Shown here: piece by piece, positions 42,897 to 51,186 of the stretch
Layout of the letters: every line of letters starts with the position of its first letter
How positions within the stretch are numbered: position 1 is the first letter of the stretch
Assembly: GCA_022447545.1 (NCBI GenBank)
Contig: JAKVBI010000019.1
Span: 1 to 64,000 of the forward strand
From: Myxococcota bacterium
GTDB taxonomy: Bacteria > Myxococcota_A > UBA9160 > SMWR01
DNA length: 64,000 nt
Direction of reading: 5' to 3'
Notes under the pieces: model-generated
Told to the model about the DNA's origin: nothing
The model's input: only the letters and a program-made list of their open reading frames with translations
Databases searched by the model: none
Position numbers and translations under genes: made by a program

Positions 42897-43528
42897 ATCG
42901 GAGCGAACCGCTCGAGGGTGGAGTCGGGTAGTGGGACCAGATCTCCGAGGATGCGTGCTCCCCAGATGATCTTGGCCGTGCGCTCGACCAGTTGGGCGAC
43001 CTTCATGGCGTTCGTGGCGCTGGTCCCCACAGTGAGTAGACCGTGATTGGCCATCAGTACCGCACCGCGGTCTCCCACCCAGCGCGCCACTTCATCGCCC
43101 AGCGAGTCGCTTCCCGTGAGTTGGTATCCGGCCACGGGGACTTCACCACCCACGTAGATATCGAACTCCTCGATGACGCAGGGGATGGGCTGATGGGTCA
43201 CGGCGAACATCGTGGCGAAAATGGCATGGGAGTGGATGACGCCGTGGATGTCGTCGTGGGCGCGCATGCATGCCAGGTGGAGGGCCTTCTCGCTGGTCGG
43301 GGACCGCTCGCCCTCGACGACGTTTCCATCGAGGTCCAGCACGACGAGATCTTCGAGCTGCATGACCTCGTAGGACAGTGACGAAGGCGTCATCACGACG
43401 TTGCCGTCGGGAAGACGCCCGGAGATGTTCCCGGCGGTGCCCTCTACCAGGCCCGACCGCAGCAGCTCCTTCGCCGTATCTAGAACCTCTTGCTTGACCT
43501 CGTCATTGCTTCGCTTGGTCTTCGCCAT
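42872..43528 (-). CDS. Class II aldolase/adducin family protein
   Basis: ATG 43528 gives 218 residues. The domain is complete: TAGNISGR near residue 35 (phosphate/substrate loop), MTPSSLSYE, the zinc motif IHSHAIFATMF near residue 100, and MANHGLLTVG near 160 for the third zinc His. It resembles L-fuculose-1-phosphate and L-ribulose-5-phosphate 4-epimerase type enzymes that cleave or epimerise sugar phosphates or related aldols. Context does not identify the sugar. Confidence 0.9.
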   Translation of the reverse strand: MAKTKRSNDEVKQEVLDTAKELLRSGLVEGTAGNISGRLPDGNVVMTPSSLSYEVMQLEDLVVLDLDGNVVEGERSPTSEKALHLACMRAHDDIHGVIHSHAIFATMFAVTHQPIPCVIEEFDIYVGGEVPVAGYQLTGSDSLGDEVARWVGDRGAVLMANHGLLTVGTSATNAMKVAQLVERTAKIIWGARILGDLVPLPDSTLERFAPIYKLLRSS

Positions 43529-43567
43529 GGGGGCGAAGGTAACCGGGCGCGGCATGTACTGTAAAGC

Positions 43568-44059
43568 TCAGGCGTCAGAGGCTCGGGTCGCTCGCGCTCG
43601 AACGTGGCGCTGCCAAAGGCGCTGCGAGAGCCGATAGAGGACATGGTCGCGCAGGGGGGCATCGGGTTCGAGCGCGGGGTCCGCGAAATCATCGGAAGGG
43701 TCGTGTTGCATGCCGATCCGTTGCGTCACACGCTGAGAGCGCAAACTCGTTGCTGCGGTGAACGAGGCGATCTCGTTGAGTCCGAGTTCCCGGAAGGCAA
43801 AGTCCGCTACGGCGTGCGCCCCTTCGCTGGCGAACCCCTGGCACCAGAAGCGGCGCGCGAGGCGCCATCCGATTTCTACGCAGGGAGTGAAGTGGGCTTC
43901 GAAGCTCGGATGCGACAGGCCAACGAATCCCGCGTGCTCTGTGAGGCCCGGTACTTCGACCCCCCAGAGCCCGAAGCCGTGCTCGTCGAAGTGCGCGCGG
44001 ATCCGTGCCGCGGATGCATCGCTCTGAGTACGACTGAGTGTCGAGGGGAAGTGCTGCAT
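43568..44059 (-). CDS. GNAT acetyltransferase, N-terminally truncated (possible pseudogene)
   Basis: The sequence from Met at 44059 (MQHFPSTLSRTQSDASAARI) matches the RimJ/RimL-type GNAT fold, with the acetyl-CoA loop RRFWCQGFASEGA and the C-terminal strand pattern, 163 residues. The family normally begins about 25-30 residues earlier with a TxRLxLR strand. The 100 bases before 44059 do not encode that strand in any frame, and thrS begins on the other strand at 44161. The 5' end therefore seems lost. It may still be translated but is probably not fully functional. Confidence 0.6.
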   Translation of the reverse strand: MQHFPSTLSRTQSDASAARIRAHFDEHGFGLWGVEVPGLTEHAGFVGLSHPSFEAHFTPCVEIGWRLARRFWCQGFASEGAHAVADFAFRELGLNEIASFTAATSLRSQRVTQRIGMQHDPSDDFADPALEPDAPLRDHVLYRLSQRLWQRHVRARATRASDA

Positions 44060-44160
44060 GACGGCGAATGTGCAATCCTGAAAGAGAGCCGACTCGACGG
44101 GGGTTTCCGCCGGGTCCGGTGCGAGGGCGGATCGTGGCCGTCCCGCGAAAGGAGAGTGTG

Positions 44161-46164
44161 ATGATCGAAGTGCAGCTGCCCGATGGCAGTCAACGTTCAC
44201 TGCCCGATGGCTCGACGGCGGCCGACCTGGCGAAGGACATCGGCCCCGGCCTGGCCAAGGCTGCCGTCGCGGCGGTGGTCGACGGAAACGTCGCGGACCT
44301 CTCGAGCCCTTTGCCGGCGGGCGCGAGTGTGGCGCTGCTCACCAAGCGCGACCCCGAAGGGCTCGAAGTGCTGCGGCACTCGGCCGCTCATCTCATGGCC
44401 GATGCCATTTTGCGCTTGTTTCCCCAGGCGCAGCTCACCATCGGGCCCGTGGTGGAGGACGGCTTCTACTACGACCTCTTCATGCCCGAGGGCACCATTA
44501 CACCCGAGGATTTTCCGGCCATCCAGAAGGAGATGAAACGCATCGCCAAAGAGGGGCACCCCTTCCAGCGCTGCGAAGTCGGGGACGTGGATGCCGACGA
44601 ATCCTTTGCCCGCTACCGCGCCATCGATGGCGGTCACAACGCCTTCAAGGCCGAGTTGGTGGGAGACATCCAGGCGCGCGGTGAGGGGATCACCCTGTAT
44701 CGACACGGCGATTTCGTGGACCTTTGCCGCGGCCCCCACGTGCCCAACACGAGCTGGTTGAAGCACACACGCCTGACAGCGGTTTCGGGCGCCTACTGGC
44801 GGGCCGATGCCGAGCGTGAGCAACTGGTGCGCGTCTACGGCACGGCCTTCTTCAGTAAGGACGATCTCGAGGAACACCTGCGGTTGATCGAGGAGGCCCG
44901 TAAGCGCGACCACCGCGTTCTCGGAGAGCAGCTCGACCTGTTCCACTTCGAGGAGGAAGCACCCGGCTTTCCCTTCTTCCATCCCAAGGGTGCCGTTCTC
45001 TACTACCTGTTGGTCGATCGCATGCGCGCGCTATTGCGGCGGCGAGGCTACGAGGAGCTGCGAACTCCGCTGGTGCTTTCGGAAAAGCTCTGGCACACCT
45101 CGGGCCACTACGACAATTACCTGGAGAACATGTTCTTCACCAAACTCAAGCTCCGAGACGAGAGCCAGCCCGAAAAGATCCACGACAACGTGGACGAGAC
45201 GCGACCGATGGCCGTCAAACCCATGAACTGCCCCGGCCACCTGTTGGTCTACGGAGATCGAACCCACAGCCACAACGAATTGCCTCTGCGCTACTCGGAG
45301 ATGGGTCTGGTGCACCGTCGGGAGTTTTCGGGTGTGCGCCACGGTTTGTTCCGCGTGCAGGCGTTTACTCAGGACGATGCCCACCATTTCTGCACCCCGG
45401 AACAGATCGGCGGCGAGATCCGCCTGTTGATCGCCTTCTTCCGCGAGGTGTACGGGATGTTCAGCCTCGACGATGTGCGCTTCGAACTCTCCACAAGGCC
45501 CGAGAAGAGCATCGGCAGTGACGAGATGTGGGAGACCGCCGAGACCGCCCTACGCGAAGCCCTCGACGAGTTCGACATCGATTATGAGTTGAATGAGGGC
45601 GACGGAGCCTTCTACGGCCCGAAGATCGACTTCCACATCCGCGACGTGCTGAAGCGCTCCTGGCAGTGCGGCACCATCCAACTTGATTTCTCCATGCCCG
45701 AGCGCTTCGGTCTCAGCTACATCGGGGCTGATGGCCAGAAACACACGCCTGTGATGATCCACCGCGCCTGCTACGGCAGCGTCGAGCGCTTCCTTGGCAT
45801 TCTGATCGAGCACTTCGGGGGGCGCTTCCCCCTGTGGTTGGCCCCGGTTCAGGTCGTGGTGATCCCGGTCAGCGAAAAGCACAACGACTATGCGCGTGGT
45901 GTCTATGAGGCCCTGCTCGATGCAGACCTCCGCACCGAGATCAACCTGCGAGACGATCGTGTGGGTTACAAGATCCGCGAGGCGAGTTTGCAGAAGGTCC
46001 CCTACGTGATCGTGGTGGGCGAGCGCGAAGCCGAGGCCGGAACCATCAATCTCCGCTCGCGAGACGCGGGTGAGCTGGGAGAGATGTCCCAGGCCGAGTG
46101 GCTCCAACGCATCGCGGAGGAACGCCTGCCCGGAGGCACGGCCGTGGCCGTTCCCTCCGACTGA
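44161..46164 (+). CDS. thrS: Threonyl-tRNA synthetase
   Basis: ATG 44161 follows AAAGGAGAG and gives 667 residues; the frame is open to 44068 but lacks domain character. Order of domains: TGS (about 1-62, MIEVQLPDGSQRSLPDGS); editing domain with HSAAHLMADA (zinc-type His residues near 76-80) and the CRGPHVPNT Cys; class II catalytic core with MNCPGHLLVY, the motif 2 region MGLVHRREFSGVRHGLFRVQ and motif 3; and a C-terminal anticodon-binding domain (PLWLAPVQVVVIPVSEKHND). It charges tRNA-Thr and clears mischarged Ser. The usual downstream infC-rpmI-rplT genes are absent. Confidence 0.97.
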   Translation: MIEVQLPDGSQRSLPDGSTAADLAKDIGPGLAKAAVAAVVDGNVADLSSPLPAGASVALLTKRDPEGLEVLRHSAAHLMADAILRLFPQAQLTIGPVVEDGFYYDLFMPEGTITPEDFPAIQKEMKRIAKEGHPFQRCEVGDVDADESFARYRAIDGGHNAFKAELVGDIQARGEGITLYRHGDFVDLCRGPHVPNTSWLKHTRLTAVSGAYWRADAEREQLVRVYGTAFFSKDDLEEHLRLIEEARKRDHRVLGEQLDLFHFEEEAPGFPFFHPKGAVLYYLLVDRMRALLRRRGYEELRTPLVLSEKLWHTSGHYDNYLENMFFTKLKLRDESQPEKIHDNVDETRPMAVKPMNCPGHLLVYGDRTHSHNELPLRYSEMGLVHRREFSGVRHGLFRVQAFTQDDAHHFCTPEQIGGEIRLLIAFFREVYGMFSLDDVRFELSTRPEKSIGSDEMWETAETALREALDEFDIDYELNEGDGAFYGPKIDFHIRDVLKRSWQCGTIQLDFSMPERFGLSYIGADGQKHTPVMIHRACYGSVERFLGILIEHFGGRFPLWLAPVQVVVIPVSEKHNDYARGVYEALLDADLRTEINLRDDRVGYKIREASLQKVPYVIVVGEREAEAGTINLRSRDAGELGEMSQAEWLQRIAEERLPGGTAVAVPSD

Positions 46165-46181
46165 GCGGCGGGGTCTCGCGA

Positions 46182-47681
46182 TCAGTCCGCGTGCACGTAG
46201 CCGTAACTGAGGTTGCTGCGCGTGATGCCTGTGGCACGGTATTCGGCGCGCATGGTGTCGATGGCGTCGCCGGTCACTGCACCTTCGGTGCTCTGGGCCT
46301 TCAGGCCGTACAGGCGCGCGCCGTTGTCCCAGAAGATCGCGTTCTTGGTCGGGCCGGTATCCGGACCCAGGGCCGAGAAGCCGTGCTTCTCCTGCAGGTC
46401 CTCTGGAATCTCGAGGCGTCGAAGGGCTTCGATCTGCCACTGCGGGGAGCCGTACCAGGTGGAATCGGTTCCCCAGAGTAGATGGTCGTCGCCGAGGCCC
46501 GCCAGAAGTGTTCCCAACATGCCGGCACAGAGTCTGGGCTGTGTCACCACCGTATTCGCGAAGGAGGTGCCGATCTCGCCATAGACGTTGCTTACCCCGA
46601 ATTTCTCGGGAATTTCTGCGAGGTCACTGACCCAGCGGATGTAGCCCGTCTTTTCGAAGACCTCGGCATCGTGGTCGGGAATTTCCACGAAGGGTCGCAG
46701 TGCCGAGTGGTAGATCACGAAGTCGAGACCCGGCCAATCTTTGGCTGCCTGGCCTACGTCCTCCACGGTGGCATGGCGCCAGACCCCCTTCATGCTCTTC
46801 TCGTAATCTCGCGGCACCAGGCCCTTGTGGACGCAAATCGTGGTGATCCCGGCCTTCTGGGCCTTTTCGTAGAAGGGGTAGACGAGCTTCTCGTCATCCA
46901 TCCGCCAGGGGTGCTTGGCGTTGGCGGGCGCCAGTGGGTCGCCGATCGTGTAGCCCTTCCACGAGTCGGGCTTCAGGTTCTCGATGCAGTGGTCCACGTC
47001 GTCCAACCAGCCCGGAATGCCCGGCGTGAAGGCGCAGTGGATCAACATGCGGCGCGAACCCGCGATGCCGTTGACGAGTTGTCTGGATAGGGCCATCTGC
47101 TCATTGGATAAGAGCCATGGGCGGTCCTCGAAAGGCACGGTGCTGAGCAGCGCCACATCGGTATCGCTGTCGAGATAGATCTCTTTCAGGTAATTCTCGA
47201 ACTGGAAACGCTCGTGGAGGATGCCCATCTCGTCGAGCATCCCGGGGTTCCAGTGCTTCGCCGCAAAGTGTCCCACTTCGATGGGCTCGGGATTGCGCAG
47301 GTCGTCGCGGTTGAAGTGGGTCTGGTCGTCGAAGATGCGTTGCGAAGCGAGGCGTGCAGCACGTTCGTTGGCAGCCTCGAAGTCGCTGGCTTCGGCACTG
47401 GCCACATCGAACACGGAGCCGTGGACCTCATTCATGGCGAGGAAAGCAACGGCCATTCCCGAGGCCGTCTTGAGGAACTCGCGCCGATCGAGACCCACTC
47501 GAGATCCCAGTCGATCGCCCAGTTCTGCGATTCGACTCTCCACCCGCTTTTGCTGTCGAGTCTGGGGCAGGGGGTTGAACTCCCCGTTGGAGACCACCCG
47601 GGTGGGGACCGGCGACGCGGATTCGTCGAGCTCCGCCGGGGCGACCTCCCGCATTTCACGCTCGGACAGCCAGTTCGACAT
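46182..47681 (-). CDS. Tat-exported amidohydrolase
   Basis: ATG 47681 with AGGA eight bases upstream gives 499 residues. A twin-arginine motif DRREFLKTAS with a short hydrophobic core (GMAVAFLAMNEVHG) lies unusually far in, around residue 65, after a charged N-terminal region. The amidohydrolase_2-type barrel follows, with FDDQTHFNRDD, TTICVHKGL, VIYHSALRPFVEIPDHDAE and LLWGTDSTWYG. The enzyme probably acts in the periplasm on a small organic substrate. The gene is divergent from the SnoaL-like gene, and the 187-base gap contains a perfect CAAGCGCTTG palindrome. Confidence 0.87.
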   Translation of the reverse strand: MSNWLSEREMREVAPAELDESASPVPTRVVSNGEFNPLPQTRQQKRVESRIAELGDRLGSRVGLDRREFLKTASGMAVAFLAMNEVHGSVFDVASAEASDFEAANERAARLASQRIFDDQTHFNRDDLRNPEPIEVGHFAAKHWNPGMLDEMGILHERFQFENYLKEIYLDSDTDVALLSTVPFEDRPWLLSNEQMALSRQLVNGIAGSRRMLIHCAFTPGIPGWLDDVDHCIENLKPDSWKGYTIGDPLAPANAKHPWRMDDEKLVYPFYEKAQKAGITTICVHKGLVPRDYEKSMKGVWRHATVEDVGQAAKDWPGLDFVIYHSALRPFVEIPDHDAEVFEKTGYIRWVSDLAEIPEKFGVSNVYGEIGTSFANTVVTQPRLCAGMLGTLLAGLGDDHLLWGTDSTWYGSPQWQIEALRRLEIPEDLQEKHGFSALGPDTGPTKNAIFWDNGARLYGLKAQSTEGAVTGDAIDTMRAEYRATGITRSNLSYGYVHAD

Positions 47682-47745
47682 GGGTTTTTCCTGTTCAAGC
47701 GGGCAAGTCGATGTGCAGAAGTACAGCAGACAGTTGTATGCAAAG

Positions 47746-47755
47746 CAAGCGCTTG
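47746..47755. promoter_or_regulatory. Palindrome CAAGCGCTTG, candidate TetR operator
   Basis: A perfect 10-bp inverted repeat lies in the divergent promoter region between the amidohydrolase (46182-47681, minus) and the SnoaL-like gene (47869, plus). The same core appears at 48972-48983 next to a tetR gene. Location and symmetry suit a TetR-family dimer site. Assignment to the regulator at 48330 is inference. Confidence 0.55.
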
Positions 47756-47868
47756 GTAATTTCCGCAAGGCCTTTCGGCGTCGTGCCGGAGGCCACGTGT
47801 CGCCAACGATCCCCCCTTCTGGACCCAATCCGGTTCCATCGAAGTAGGGTGGGGGCCCGGAGGTTCGA

Positions 47869-48333
47869 ATGGTCTTGGAACCCAGCCGCCTGAGCGCTGA
47901 AGAGGTGATGGCACTCACCCGACTCCACGCCGAACTCGAGGTGGCGGGAGATTACGAGCCTCTGCTTGCCACTCTGGTAGAAGAGCCCATTTTCGAGTTC
48001 CACCCACCGGGCGGGCAGTTGGTGGGTGGTGAGACCCTGCGTCGTTATTACACGCGCTTCCTCGCTGAGTTCATGCCGCTGGTGGAGGAGACGATCCTGA
48101 TCGGAGAATGGACGAACGAGAGAGCCTGTGTGCACGAATACCAGCTGCGTTTGCGCATCGGTGGTGAATTGGAGAATCACCAGCTGATGGGTTCGATCTA
48201 CGCCTCGGGCGATCGTCTGGGGGGAGAGCGCCTGTACGGAAGTGCGCGCCTCATGGATCTTATGCTGGGCCCCTTCATGGAGGAACTGGTGCCCATTGAG
48301 GCTGCCACCCAGTGGGCGCTTCCGACTCCCTAG
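47869..48333 (+). CDS. SnoaL/NTF2-like protein
   Basis: This 154-residue protein (ATG 47869) has the alpha-plus-beta cone pattern of the NTF2-like superfamily: an initial helix (VMALTRLHAELEVAGDYEPL), then EPIFEFHPPGGQLVGGETLR with the conserved strand and turn, and RYYTRFLAEF. Members bind or isomerise polyketides, steroids and similar small hydrophobic molecules, or are non-catalytic. It is convergent with tetR, overlapping by four bases, and divergent from the amidohydrolase. Confidence 0.8.
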   Translation: MVLEPSRLSAEEVMALTRLHAELEVAGDYEPLLATLVEEPIFEFHPPGGQLVGGETLRRYYTRFLAEFMPLVEETILIGEWTNERACVHEYQLRLRIGGELENHQLMGSIYASGDRLGGERLYGSARLMDLMLGPFMEELVPIEAATQWALPTP

Positions 48334-48929
48334 GATGGGAACGTGTCGGCGATGCCGCGCATGAAGACATCGAGCCACGCGCCCACGATCTCGTCCTCTG
48401 TGAACGCGTCGGGGTCGTACCAGCGCTGCACGGCGCCCATCACGTCCATCATCATGCGGTACGCGAAAGCGGGTTCAATGTCCTTCCGAAACTCGCCTGA
48501 GTTCATCCCCTGGCGGATCACCGTCACGAAGATCGCCTCCACCTGGTCGACCATCTCGTGGATGTAGTCGAACTCGGGCAGTTGAAACAAGCGATCCTGC
48601 TCGTGGATCAGTACGGCGGTTTCGTTGGGATGCTCGAGATTGGCGCGCACACAGGCGCGGAACAGGTCCTCCAGCCGTTGACTCGCAGAACCGCTCCCCT
48701 GGTCGGCTGCCCGGTAGCGCGCCAACAGACTCTCGCCGTAGACGCGCATCAGTTCGTGGACGATGTCGCTCTTCGTTCGAAAGTGGTGGTAGAGGCTTCC
48801 AGACAACATGCCCACACGAGCACCGATGTCTCGCACGGTGGTGGCCTGGACGCCGCGATCGGCGAACAACTCGCCGGCGGCACTGGCGATTTCGCGTCGG
48901 CGTTCGGCGGCGGACACACGTCGTGCCAT
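48330..48929 (-). CDS. TetR/AcrR-family transcriptional regulator
   Basis: This 199-residue regulator has an N-terminal helix-turn-helix (TTVRDIGARVGMLSGSLYHH followed by FRTKSDIV, about residues 29-58) and a C-terminal ligand-binding domain. It resembles regulators of fatty acid, steroid or terpenoid catabolism (KstR2-like C-terminus, CoA or small hydrophobic ligand). It is divergent from the P450 operon at 49061. The 12-bp palindrome at 48972-48983 sits in the 131-base gap, so autoregulation and control of the P450 operon are likely. Confidence 0.92.
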   Translation of the reverse strand: MARRVSAAERRREIASAAGELFADRGVQATTVRDIGARVGMLSGSLYHHFRTKSDIVHELMRVYGESLLARYRAADQGSGSASQRLEDLFRACVRANLEHPNETAVLIHEQDRLFQLPEFDYIHEMVDQVEAIFVTVIRQGMNSGEFRKDIEPAFAYRMMMDVMGAVQRWYDPDAFTEDEIVGAWLDVFMRGIADTFPS

Positions 48930-48971
48930 GGGGCGACTCCGGGTTCCAGTTGGACGGGGAGAGCATATCGG

Positions 48972-48983
48972 CCAAGCGCTTGG
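48972..48983. promoter_or_regulatory. Palindrome CCAAGCGCTTGG, candidate TetR operator
   Basis: A perfect 12-bp inverted repeat lies 43 bases upstream of the tetR start and 78 bases upstream of the P450 start. The central ten bases are identical to the palindrome at 47746. It is well placed to repress both divergent transcripts. Confidence 0.65.
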
Positions 48984-49060
48984 TTTGCTTCGAAAGGGCG
49001 CCCCGGCTCCGACGGGCGGCGTTCGGGCAGGGTGAGTGGAGCTTCGTTCAGGGTCCCCCG

Positions 49061-50341
49061 ATGACCTCTTCCGATTCTCTCACGGCTCGTGCTGGAGTGT
49101 CCGCTCGCCCTCCCGACCCGGCTGGCCTATCCGACGCCGCCAAAATTTTCGGGGTGATCCTCGATCCCCAACAGCGCGGTGACCTGTACCCCTACCTCCG
49201 CCGCCTGCGCGAGGTCGAGCCTCTTCACCGAACCGAGGCCCTCCACGGGCGCCCGGCATGGATGGTGACCCGCTTCGCCGATGCGTTGGAACTTCTTTCC
49301 AACAAGGCTCTGGTGAGTGATGAACGCAATGCCGAGATCTTCGATACGGGTCCCAGCGGCGCTCTCTTCTACGCCATGGTCAAGCGGTTGTTGCTCTACA
49401 TCAACCCCGTAGAGCACGATCGGATTCGCAAGTTGTTGGCGCGGCACTTCACTCCACGTGCCGTCTCCAGGTACCGGCCGCTCATGCAGAATGCCGTGGA
49501 TGATCTGCTGGCCAAGGTCGAAGGTAGGGAGGAGATCGACATCGTGGCGGACCTCGCCTATTCCCTGCCGACGGCGGTGATCTGCGAGATCCTGGGAGTT
49601 CCCGCCGAGGATCTGCCCGTCTTTCACCGGTGGCTCAATGATTTCGCGCGTCGCGGCGACGTGAGCGGTATCACCCCCGAAGTGGAACGCCTCGGCGAAG
49701 AGTCCGTCTTGGGCTTTACCGATTATTTCGAGCGTCTGATTTCAGAACGGCGCAAGCGGCCGCAGAACGATTTGATGACGATCCTCGTGGAAGCTCGTGA
49801 CGAGCAGGGCGGTCTCGACGAGGATGCGCTGGTGGCGCTCTGTATCCTGATGATCCAGGCCGGCCACGAGACCACCGCCGACATGATCGCCCTGGGCGTG
49901 TTGGCGCTGTTGCGTCATCCCGACCAACTCGTGTTGCTGAGAAGCAAGCCCGAACTCCTGCGCAACGCCATCGAGGAAATGCTTCGGTACGACGGCTCCA
50001 ATCAGTTGGTGCAGCGCGTGAGCCATGAAGACTTCGAACTCGCGGGGGTCTCCATCCGTGCGGGTGAGGTCTGCTCGATCCTGACTGGCGCAGCGGGACG
50101 CGACCCCGCCCGCTTCGCCGAGCCAGACCGTCTGGACATCGAGCGCAGGGAGATCCAGCATTTCGGCTTCGGTCACGGCAGCCACATCTGTCTGGGGTCG
50201 GCACTTGCCCGTTTCGAATTGGAAGCCATGTTGGGCAGTCTGATCGCCCGATTTCCCGGGCTCGAGTTGGCCGAGGAAGAAATTCATTACCGCGACAGTC
50301 TGGTGCTGCGAGGCCTGAAGCGCCTCGCGGTCCGGTTGTGA
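49061..50341 (+). CDS. Cytochrome P450 (first)
   Basis: ATG 49061 (AGGG about seven bases upstream) gives 426 residues; the frame is open upstream across the operator region but is unlikely to be translated. P450 marks are the I-helix IQAGHETTADM with the normal acid-Thr pair, the ExxR motif EEMLRYDG, and the heme loop HFGFGHGSHICLGSALARFE with the thiolate Cys. No membrane anchor is present, so it is a soluble class I bacterial P450 needing ferredoxin partners not seen here. It heads the putative catabolic operon and is probably under the divergent TetR. Confidence 0.95.
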   Translation: MTSSDSLTARAGVSARPPDPAGLSDAAKIFGVILDPQQRGDLYPYLRRLREVEPLHRTEALHGRPAWMVTRFADALELLSNKALVSDERNAEIFDTGPSGALFYAMVKRLLLYINPVEHDRIRKLLARHFTPRAVSRYRPLMQNAVDDLLAKVEGREEIDIVADLAYSLPTAVICEILGVPAEDLPVFHRWLNDFARRGDVSGITPEVERLGEESVLGFTDYFERLISERRKRPQNDLMTILVEARDEQGGLDEDALVALCILMIQAGHETTADMIALGVLALLRHPDQLVLLRSKPELLRNAIEEMLRYDGSNQLVQRVSHEDFELAGVSIRAGEVCSILTGAAGRDPARFAEPDRLDIERREIQHFGFGHGSHICLGSALARFELEAMLGSLIARFPGLELAEEEIHYRDSLVLRGLKRLAVRL

Positions 50342-50384
50342 ACTACCACGTCTCAGTCGTGTCAGGACAGGGAGGATGCGCGCC

Positions 50385-51152
50385 ATGAGTCGATTGTCCG
50401 AATATCAGCACCGCTACGAGGTTGCGCGTCTGGAGCGCAGCGATGACGGCGTGCTCGAGGTCACCCTACACACCCGGGGCGGCTCGTTGTTGCTGGACGA
50501 AACCACCCACCGGGAGTTGCCACTGTTGTTCAGCGACATCGGCAACGACGCTGACACCAAGGTCATCCTGCTTACCGGCACCGGCGACGATTTCTGTAGT
50601 GAGTTGGCGGGAGGGGACTGGGATTTCAGTACTCCGGCGGGTTGGGATCGCACCTACTGGGAGGGGCGGCGCCTGATGCAGAACCTCATGGACATTCACG
50701 TGCCCATGCTCGCAGCGATCAACGGACCTGCCCGGGTGCACGCAGAGATCCCCATTCTGTGCGACATCGTATTGGCATCGGAGACCACCGAGTTTCAAGA
50801 CATCGCCCACTTCGGCGAGGGCTTCAAGGTGACACCCGGTGATGGATCTCATCTCGTGTGGCCTTTACTGTTGGGTTTAAACCGTGGCAAGTACTTCCTG
50901 CTCACCGAGCAGGTGATCGATGCACGGCAGGCCCTCGATCTCGGATTGGTCAACGAGGTGTTGCCTCCGGAGGAACTCCTGCCGAGGGCTCGTGCCCTGG
51001 CTTCGGATCTGGCGACTCGAAGCTCCGTGACGCTTCGGTACACGCGTGTGGCGCTCAACATGCTCTTGCGGAATCTCATGCAGGACGGGATGAGTCATGG
51101 CCTGGCCCTCGAGGGTTACAGCGTGATGGAGCGGGCCCAGCAGGGTTCCTGA
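50385..51152 (+). CDS. Crotonase-family protein, 6-oxocamphor-hydrolase-like
   Basis: ATG 50385 has GGAGG nine bases upstream (50371-50375) and gives 255 residues; ATG 50376 abuts that site. The crotonase fold is evident (VILLTGTGDDFCSELAG, then AAINGPARVHAEIPILCDIV). The usual GGG oxyanion segment of enoyl-CoA hydratases is replaced by RVHAE. The following LASETTEFQDIAHFGEGFKV, then TPGDGSHLVWPLLLGLNRGK resembles, from memory, 6-oxocamphor hydrolases, which cleave C-C bonds in beta-diketones without CoA. Neighbouring P450 and SDR genes could create such a diketone. An enoyl-CoA hydratase role is the alternative. Confidence 0.85.
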   Translation: MSRLSEYQHRYEVARLERSDDGVLEVTLHTRGGSLLLDETTHRELPLLFSDIGNDADTKVILLTGTGDDFCSELAGGDWDFSTPAGWDRTYWEGRRLMQNLMDIHVPMLAAINGPARVHAEIPILCDIVLASETTEFQDIAHFGEGFKVTPGDGSHLVWPLLLGLNRGKYFLLTEQVIDARQALDLGLVNEVLPPEELLPRARALASDLATRSSVTLRYTRVALNMLLRNLMQDGMSHGLALEGYSVMERAQQGS

Positions 51153-51186
51153 AAGCAGAGAGGCGAGAGCGGAGCAGGTCGAATCG

